Under the pieces are notes generated by a model, which saw only the letters and a list, made by a program, of their open reading frames with translations, searched no databases and was not told the origin of the DNA. Made by a program: the position numbers and the translations under genes. Of a stretch of DNA of 12,294 bases, positions 7,454 through 12,294 are shown piece after piece (the stretch's first letter is position 1; the number at the start of each line of letters is the position of its first letter). Origin of the DNA: Actinomycetes bacterium. GTDB lineage: Bacteria > Actinomycetota > Coriobacteriia > Coriobacteriales > JAEZXW01. The DNA is taken from assembly GCA_023419515.1 (NCBI GenBank), contig JAEZXW010000002.1, positions 1 to 12,294 of the forward strand, written 5' to 3'.

Positions 7454-8594
7454 AAGTGACCGTCATCCCCTTTACTCTCATGCGGTGATACGCCACGATG
7501 AACTCATCGAGGTCGCCGTCTTTGAGCACCGCATCAACATTTGCAGTTTCATACCGCGTACGCAGATCCTTGATCTGGCGATATGGATACAAAACATAGC
7601 TTCTGATCTGATTTCCCCAAGAGATGTCGCGCTTGGGACCTCTGAGCTCATCAAGCTCATCTTGGCGCTTTTGTTTCTCAAGCTCATAGAGGCGTGCGCG
7701 CAAAATCTTGAGGGCAAATTCCTTGTTCTTGATCTGGCTTTTTTCGTTTTGGCAGGTAACCACGAGGCCAGTTGGTAGGTGTGTTATGCGCACCGCTGAA
7801 TCGGTTGTATTGACCGACTGACCGCCTGGACCACTCGAGCGATACACATCGATACGCAAATCCTGCGGCTCGATGGTGACTTCGATGTCTTCGGGCAAAA
7901 CTGGCAAAACCTCAACACCCGCAAACGTTGTTTGCCTACGCTTTTTTTCGTCAGTCGGAGAAATACGGACGAGGCGATGTACTCCCTGTTCTGCCTGCAG
8001 CATGCCATATGCATTGCGACCAGCGATCGTCATTGTCGCTCGATCGAGGCCAATCACCTCGCCTGGCACCAAATCGTTGACCGTCACCTTGTAGCCCTTT
8101 TGGGCGGCATATGCCTGATACATCTCGACCAGCATTGCCGTCCAGTCTTGCGCTTCAAGGCCGCCTTGGCCAGGAGTGATCGTTACAATTGCATCCCCAT
8201 GATCAAACTCACCCGCAAACCATGACGAAAGCTCAAGCGTGGTCAGGCTCTGTTCAAGCTCATGCAAAATATTTTCTGCAAAGGCAAAAAGCTCGTCGTT
8301 TTCTGGGTTTTCTTCATCTGCTGCCTGCGCCTCATGGGCAAGCTCAAAGGCAGCCTCGGCATCCTCTAAAAGCCGGCCTGCCTCATCGAGGGTCTTGATA
8401 TCCTCACGCAGGGCGGATGCCTCGCTCATCACCTGTTGAGCAGCAGCGGGGTCATCCCAAAAACTAGGCTCGGCGCTTTTTTGCTCAAGCTCGCTTAAGG
8501 CTGCACGCTTTTGATCGATGTGAAGATACTCACGCACCTCATCGAGTCGATCTGCCAGTAGTCTGACTGAATCTTGCCAACCTGCTGATGCCAT
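7425..8594 (-). CDS. prfB: Peptide chain release factor 2 (RF2)
   Basis: RF2 recognises UGA and UAA stop codons and triggers release of the finished protein. The 389-residue product has the catalytic GGQ at 257-259 in SSGPGGQSVNTTDSAVR, an N-terminal helical domain with PSFWDDP (43-49), and the RF2-type C-terminus. The start at 8594 is chosen because AAGG lies six bases upstream, overlapping the secA stop, and the protein then begins like known RF2; an ATG 60 bases earlier would overlap secA. The reading frame is continuous, so the programmed +1 frameshift found near codon 25 in many bacteria is absent. The tripeptide normally Ser-Pro-Phe reads S212-P213-T214, and Gln221 stands where many RF2 proteins have His. 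The gene ends in TGA, the only TGA stop among the nine complete genes here. Confidence 0.96.
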   Translation of the reverse strand: MASAGWQDSVRLLADRLDEVREYLHIDQKRAALSELEQKSAEPSFWDDPAAAQQVMSEASALREDIKTLDEAGRLLEDAEAAFELAHEAQAADEENPENDELFAFAENILHELEQSLTTLELSSWFAGEFDHGDAIVTITPGQGGLEAQDWTAMLVEMYQAYAAQKGYKVTVNDLVPGEVIGLDRATMTIAGRNAYGMLQAEQGVHRLVRISPTDEKKRRQTTFAGVEVLPVLPEDIEVTIEPQDLRIDVYRSSGPGGQSVNTTDSAVRITHLPTGLVVTCQNEKSQIKNKEFALKILRARLYELEKQKRQDELDELRGPKRDISWGNQIRSYVLYPYRQIKDLRTRYETANVDAVLKDGDLDEFIVAYHRMRVKGMTVTYADDSESEF

Positions 8595-8600
8595 CGCTTG

Positions 8601-8604
8601 CCTT
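8601..8604 (-). promoter_or_regulatory. prfB ribosome binding site overlapping the secA stop
   Basis: AAGG on the minus strand, six bases before the ATG at 8594, formed partly by the TAA stop of secA (TAAGG). This points to translational coupling of secA and prfB and supports the 8594 start over 8654. Confidence 0.65.
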
Positions 8605-11350
8605 AGGCCTTCCCGTGGCAGTGCTTGAACTTTTTGCCACTGCCGCATGGACACAGATCATTACGACCAACGTTAGCGTATGGATCAGATTCATCTTTAC
8701 GATAAGTTTGCACCGGGCCAGACTCAGCTGCCTGCTCCATCGGATTTTTCGCATTACCAAAGGCAGTACGAACAGCTAAGATACCGCGCTTGGTGCGCTG
8801 GTCTCCGTCAAGCTCCTGAGGACCTGAATACTGGGCGTTCTTGGAAAGATCGTTTTCCTGCTCAGGAATCTGATTGATGATCTCGACGCGCAACACGGTG
8901 CGGATAAAGTCCTCATACATTGTAGCGACGAGCTCGCCAAAAGCAGCAAACGCTTCCTGCTTGTACTCGACGAGCGGATCACGCTGACCAAAACCGCGAA
9001 GCCCGATGCCTGCCTTGACATAATCCATCTCAGACAAGTGGGCGATCCAGCGGGTGTCGATCACACGCAGCATGACCTGAGCCTCAAGCTCACGCATAAG
9101 CTCCTCGCCCAAGCCTGTTTCCTTATCTTTGTAACACTTGACGACATAAGCCAATACCCGCTCAAAAAGTTCATGCTCGTCATCAAACTCAAGGAGATCA
9201 ATGTCAAAGTCGAGCTTGCCCGTGAGCTCTTCCACCCACGCCTGAATGCCGTCGTAATCCCACTCTTCAATCGCAGTTTTTGGCGGCGCATAAACCGCCA
9301 TCGCGCGTTCAACGACCTCGTGCAAAATTTCCTCGGCACGACCATGGACATTTTTGCCCTCGAGCACGCGGTTGCGCTCATCATAAATGACGCGACGCTG
9401 TTGGTTCATAACGTCGTCATACTCAAGGACGTTTTTACGAGCAGCAAAGTTCATGGTTTCGACCTTGCGCTGAGCACCCTCAATCGCCTTTGAAACCATC
9501 TTTTGGCTGATCGGCTGATCATCCTCGAGGTTCACCTGTTGCATGAAAGCCGAGATTTTCTCGAGCCTATCGCCCGCAAAGTTACGCATGAGATCGTCTT
9601 CGAGGCTCAAGTAAAACTGCGTTGCGCCAGGGTCTCCCTGACGACCAGAACGACCGCGTAACTGGTTGTCGATACGGCGAGACTCATGACGTTCAGTACC
9701 CAGCACCGCCAGACCGCCTGTCTCGAGTACGATCTCGCGCTCGCGCTCGGTAATCTCGAGTGCCTTACGACGAGCCTCTGTGCGCTCCTCGTCAGTTGCG
9801 AGGAGTGGATCGATGTCTGCCTGAACCAGCATAGCTTCGGTCAGACCATCGATGTTGCCGCCAAGGATGATGTCGGTACCACGGCCAGCCATGTTGGTAG
9901 CGATAGTAACAGCACCAAGGCGACCAGCCTGAGCAACAATTGCCGCCTCACGCGCGTGATGCTTGGCGTTCAGGATCTCGTGCTTGATGCCGCGGCGGTT
10001 AAGCAGACCTGAAAGGCGCTCGGAGCTTTCAATGGTCACCGTACCAACCAAAACAGGTTGACCTTTGCGATGGCGCTCCTCGACATCATCGGCAACCGCC
10101 TTGAATTTGGCATCAATGGTGCGATAAATTAAATCTTCGTTATCGATACGCGCCTGTGGCTTATTTGGTGGAATCGGTTGAACGCGCAGGTGGTAGATGT
10201 CACGAAACTCAGCATCCTCGGTCAGAGCCGTACCCGTCATGCCTGAGAGTTTTTCGTAAAGCCTAAAGTAGTTTTGCAGGGTGATGGTAGCGAGTGTCTG
10301 GTTTTCTTCGCGCACCAACACGCCTTCTTTTGCCTCAAGCGCCTGATGCAGACCCTCAGAATAACGACGACCCTCCATAATGCGGCCGGTAAACTCATCA
10401 ACGATCTTAACCTCACCGTCTTGAACGACGTAGTTGACGTCGCGATGGAACATATACTCGGCTTTAAGCGCCTGCTGCAAATGGTTGACATGCAGGCCAG
10501 AAATATCAGCATAAATATTTTCAATACCGGTATTGCGCTCAACCTTAGCAAGACCCTGCTCGGTCGCTGCGATCGTATGCTTTGCCTCGTCTTTTTCGTA
10601 ATCCTCGCCCTCGATCAGCCCACGGACACCGCGCGCAAAGAGCTGATAGGTATCAGCAGACTTGGTGCCAGCACCCGAGATGATGAGCGGGGTACGCGCC
10701 TCATCGATAAGGATCGAGTCGACCTCGTCAACAATGGCAAAATGATGCCCGCGCTGTACGCGGTCACTGATCTTGGAGACCATGTTATCGCGCAGATAGT
10801 CAAAGCCAAACTCTGAGTTAGTGCCGTAGGTAACATCAGCACTATAGGCAGGGCCTTTGGCGTGCAGCGGCATACCGTTTTGCAGGATACCAGTTGTCAT
10901 GCCGAGATATTCGTAGACCTGACCCATCCACTCGCAGTCACGGCGAGCAAGGTAGTCGTTGACGGTAACGACATGGACGCCCTTACCCTCAAGCGCGTTG
11001 AGGTAACCTGCAAGGGTGGAGACAAGAGTTTTGCCTTCACCAGTCTTCATCTCGGCAATGGTGCCCTCATGGAGCGCCATACCACCAATGAGCTGTACGT
11101 CAAAGTGACGCATGCCGAGCCTACGCCTTGAAGCCTCACGCATGGTCGCAAATGCATCAAAGAGCAAATCGTCGAGCGACTCACCCGCCTCAAGACGCTC
11201 TTTCATGCGATTGGTCATGCCTTTAAGCTCGGCTTCACTCATCTCGGTAAAACGGGGTTCAATATCGTTAATATGGGCAACCATCTGCTGGTAGCGTTTA
11301 AGTTCTTTATCTGATCCAAAAGATAAAAGTTTTGCAAGAATGCCTGCCAT
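8603..11350 (-). CDS. secA: SecA, preprotein translocase ATPase
   Basis: SecA is the cytosolic motor that pushes unfolded preproteins through the SecYEG channel. At 915 residues it is close to the usual SecA1 length. Visible in order: Walker A MKTGEGKT (101-108), TVNDYLARRD (129-138), Walker B with DEVDSILIDEARTPLIISG (208-226), second nucleotide-binding motor with TNMAGRGTDI (485-494) and QLRGRSGRQGDPG (563-575), and VLEYDDVMNQQR (641-652) of the helical scaffold. At the C-terminus is a complete zinc-binding tail with C900, C902, C911 and H912 that by family knowledge binds SecB or ribosomes. The 501-545 segment is expanded as in actinobacterial SecA1. The start is supported by AGAGGA four bases before the ATG. 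This housekeeping gene is normally essential; I see no truncation. Confidence 0.98.
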   Translation of the reverse strand: MAGILAKLLSFGSDKELKRYQQMVAHINDIEPRFTEMSEAELKGMTNRMKERLEAGESLDDLLFDAFATMREASRRRLGMRHFDVQLIGGMALHEGTIAEMKTGEGKTLVSTLAGYLNALEGKGVHVVTVNDYLARRDCEWMGQVYEYLGMTTGILQNGMPLHAKGPAYSADVTYGTNSEFGFDYLRDNMVSKISDRVQRGHHFAIVDEVDSILIDEARTPLIISGAGTKSADTYQLFARGVRGLIEGEDYEKDEAKHTIAATEQGLAKVERNTGIENIYADISGLHVNHLQQALKAEYMFHRDVNYVVQDGEVKIVDEFTGRIMEGRRYSEGLHQALEAKEGVLVREENQTLATITLQNYFRLYEKLSGMTGTALTEDAEFRDIYHLRVQPIPPNKPQARIDNEDLIYRTIDAKFKAVADDVEERHRKGQPVLVGTVTIESSERLSGLLNRRGIKHEILNAKHHAREAAIVAQAGRLGAVTIATNMAGRGTDIILGGNIDGLTEAMLVQADIDPLLATDEERTEARRKALEITEREREIVLETGGLAVLGTERHESRRIDNQLRGRSGRQGDPGATQFYLSLEDDLMRNFAGDRLEKISAFMQQVNLEDDQPISQKMVSKAIEGAQRKVETMNFAARKNVLEYDDVMNQQRRVIYDERNRVLEGKNVHGRAEEILHEVVERAMAVYAPPKTAIEEWDYDGIQAWVEELTGKLDFDIDLLEFDDEHELFERVLAYVVKCYKDKETGLGEELMRELEAQVMLRVIDTRWIAHLSEMDYVKAGIGLRGFGQRDPLVEYKQEAFAAFGELVATMYEDFIRTVLRVEIINQIPEQENDLSKNAQYSGPQELDGDQRTKRGILAVRTAFGNAKNPMEQAAESGPVQTYRKDESDPYANVGRNDLCPCGSGKKFKHCHGKA

Positions 11351-11385
11351 ACGATCCTCTTCTTATATTGTTTCGATCGTTTTCA

Positions 11386-11414
11386 AGTATACGAATCGAT
11401 AGAGAGTCGATAAA
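11386..11414 (-). promoter_or_regulatory. Candidate secA promoter
   Basis: On the minus strand TTTATC (11414-11409) and TATACT (11391-11386) are separated by 17 bases. The -10 box matches five of six consensus bases; the -35 box only three of six. Transcription would start near 11379, leaving a leader of about 28 bases that contains the AGAGGA ribosome binding site. A promoter further upstream, reading through the hairpin cluster, is equally possible. Confidence 0.4.
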
Positions 11415-11510
11415 TTACCAAACAAGAACTTTAGCACAGCCCATGCAAGAGCGATGCCCGCACCAGGTCACCAAGGAAGAACTTCACGATAAAGGCGATG
11501 AAAGAAACGG

Positions 11511-11725
11511 TAGAGGCGTCGCGGCAGCAGGGAGCGCCACCGAGGATGTATCCCTCAAACTTAGGGAGCCCTCGACTGGACGCACCTCACGCCTATGACA
11601 TCCCTAACCTGCCTTCGGCTTTCTGGGCAAGAAACCAGAAGGCCACAAGATGAAAGGTTTTTCATGTCTAGCGCCGTGATAGACGACAGGATGAACAGGC
11701 TTAAGGTGCAGGCACCGATAGAGCC
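11511..11725. ncRNA. Candidate structured RNA or long structured leader upstream of secA
   Basis: This non-coding stretch is dense in pairings. AGGCGT 11514-11519 pairs with ACGCCT 11589-11594 and encloses CGAGG/CCTCG (11541-11545 with 11570-11574) and TCCCT/AGGGA (11551-11555 with 11563-11567). Then come a ten-pair hairpin (11617-11626 with 11635-11644), ATGAAA/TTTCAT (11650-11655 with 11660-11665), GTCTA/TAGAC (11666-11670 with 11680-11684), and GGCT/AGCC (11698-11701 with 11722-11725) around GGTG/CACC. TTAGGGA 11561-11567 can instead pair with TCCCTAA 11601-11607. The ten-pair hairpin is complete, with one G-U pair, only if read from the plus strand; the minus strand gives a C-A mismatch. 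Strand and ends are therefore open. I do not recognise a known family; Actinobacteria do carry raiA-type RNAs in the raiA-secA area, which is only a suggestion. Confidence 0.35.
11607..11621 (-). repeat. Repeated 15-base motif, copy 1
   Basis: Read on the minus strand this is AAGCCGAAGGCAGGT. It matches the copy at 11857-11871 in 14 of 15 bases, in the same orientation and exactly 250 bases away. Each copy can form a minihairpin, GCC/GGC around a three-base loop (GAA here, GCA in the other copy). Confidence 0.6.
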
Positions 11726-11856
11726 AAGGGCGATTGACGACCGAAGAAATAACGCAGCAAAGACAGTAATTCGTCGTTCCTCATTTTTATAATTGATACA
11801 CAACTGTGAGGGGTATCTGCCTGAGATTTTATTTTTCATCCACAGCTCTTAGTAGT

Positions 11857-11871
11857 ACCTGCCTGCGGCTT
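11857..11871 (-). repeat. Repeated 15-base motif, copy 2
   Basis: Read on the minus strand this is AAGCCGCAGGCAGGT. The only difference from copy 1 is in the three-base loop of the GCC/GGC minihairpin, which keeps a G-N-A form. The flanks of the two copies are not similar. Confidence 0.6.
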
Positions 11872-11880
11872 CAGTGTGTT

Positions 11881-12060
11881 ACCAAGATAATAAATCAGCA
11901 GTATATTGGGTTTCTTTTTGGATAAAACCTAGCTCCCAATTAACAAGATATTTAATGGAGTTAATAAACTATTTTATAATTTCTGGTTTTTACAAATTTA
12001 GAGATCTAGAAGCATCCAAGCTGGGCTATTTTCAGGCATTATTTGAGGGCAGAACGAAAT
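11881..12060. other. AT-rich non-coding patch
   Basis: The stretch 11941-12000 has only 10 G or C in 60 bases, and 11881-11940 has 20 in 60, against roughly half in the genes. Promoter-like boxes occur on both strands: TATAAT at 11975-11980 on the plus strand with a poor -35, and TATACT (11905-11900) on the minus strand, about 15-17 bases after T-rich sequence. I see no convincing gene. Such patches often mark promoters or recently acquired DNA. Confidence 0.5.
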
Positions 12061-12294
12061 ATAAAGAGTCCTCGGAGCCGAGGGTTAGTTCGAAATCTCG
12101 AGGGTTCTCTGTCTGGCTTCCACATTTGATAGTTTTGCCCATTTTAGCGGTCGCAAGCAAAACCCCTGATAAAACAAGGCTTTAGGCGGTTTAACTTAGG
12201 GTTTTTCTTCTTCAAAGGGGCTGAAATTGAGGTTGTTTGAGGGGTCTGGTTAGGTAATGTATGGAGCGGCGCGTTAGGGAGTTATCCGCGATTT
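12061..12294. other. Non-coding stretch at right edge with small repeats
   Basis: I find no credible gene on either strand here. A short hairpin CCTCG/CGAGG pairs 12070-12074 with 12079-12083. The octamer CGAGGGTT occurs twice (12079-12086 and 12099-12106). AAAACCC at 12159-12165 is the inverse of GGGTTTT at 12199-12205, with a 33-base loop, which could be a weak terminator for something to the right. The minus strand shows stops in two frames within the first 20 bases and in the third by about 12217, so any upstream gene ends outside or right at the edge. Confidence 0.4.

Noticed and set aside
8595..8654. Upstream start for prfB, adding 20 residues
   Set aside because: It would overlap secA by 52 bases, lacks a good ribosome binding site, and the added residues do not resemble RF2; the start at 8594 has AAGG at proper distance.
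11440..11760. T-box leader, tmRNA, RNase P RNA or SRP RNA upstream of secA
   Set aside because: I looked for the T-box TGGNACCGCG core, a tmRNA tag and tRNA-like ends, the RNase P GAGGAAAGTCC block and the SRP apical loop on both strands. None is present.
11561..11839. A 92-codon open frame on the minus strand with a hydrophobic middle section
   Set aside because: It covers the hairpin cluster, has no clear ribosome binding site or recognisable motif, and overlaps an equally open frame on the other strand. It looks like a by-product of structured non-coding DNA.
12079..12106. tRNA-like T-arm (GTTCGAAATC)
   Set aside because: The sequence resembles a T-loop only in part; no acceptor stem, anticodon arm or D-arm can be drawn around it.
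11874..12185. A 103-codon open frame on the plus strand starting at GTG
   Set aside because: It crosses the AT-rich patch into DNA of different composition, lacks a ribosome binding site, and its translation resembles no family I know.

Overview
All nine complete genes, and a tenth cut by the left edge, lie on the minus strand, so the window reads right to left. The coding sequence is of roughly even base composition. Several traits point to an anaerobic actinobacterium, most likely of class Coriobacteriia: the secA-prfB junction, an actinobacterial-type SecA1, transketolase split into two genes, and a SUF operon ordered C-B-D-S-U with SufU as scaffold/sulfur acceptor. I cannot name the genus from the sequence alone.

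Layout in order of transcription. (1) 12294-11351 is a long stretch upstream of secA with no convincing gene. It holds a very AT-rich patch, a cluster of RNA-like hairpins (about 11511-11725), a 15-base motif repeated exactly 250 bases apart, and a candidate secA promoter. (2) secA and prfB are 8 bases apart. (3) The two halves of transketolase follow; the first overlaps the end of prfB by 29 bases. (4) After a 202-base gap comes a tight iron-sulfur assembly operon, sufC-sufB-sufD-sufS-sufU. (5) After a 104-base gap a GTG-started ABC ATPase begins and leaves the window. It is probably ftsE, carrying an unusual Gln/Ala-rich N-terminal extension.

How the genes work together. SecA drives protein export. 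RF2 (prfB) ends translation at UGA/UAA. The transketolase halves should form one enzyme of the non-oxidative pentose phosphate pathway. SufS takes sulfur from cysteine and passes it to SufU, which delivers it to the SufBCD complex where clusters are built. In many bacteria prfB is followed directly by ftsE-ftsX, so the tkt and suf genes look like an insertion into that older order.

The window is mainly housekeeping. The points most worth a second look are the structured element upstream of secA, the RF2 recognition tripeptide reading Ser-Pro-Thr instead of Ser-Pro-Phe, and the N-terminal extension of the FtsE-like protein. I see no CRISPR array, transposase, tRNA or rRNA gene.
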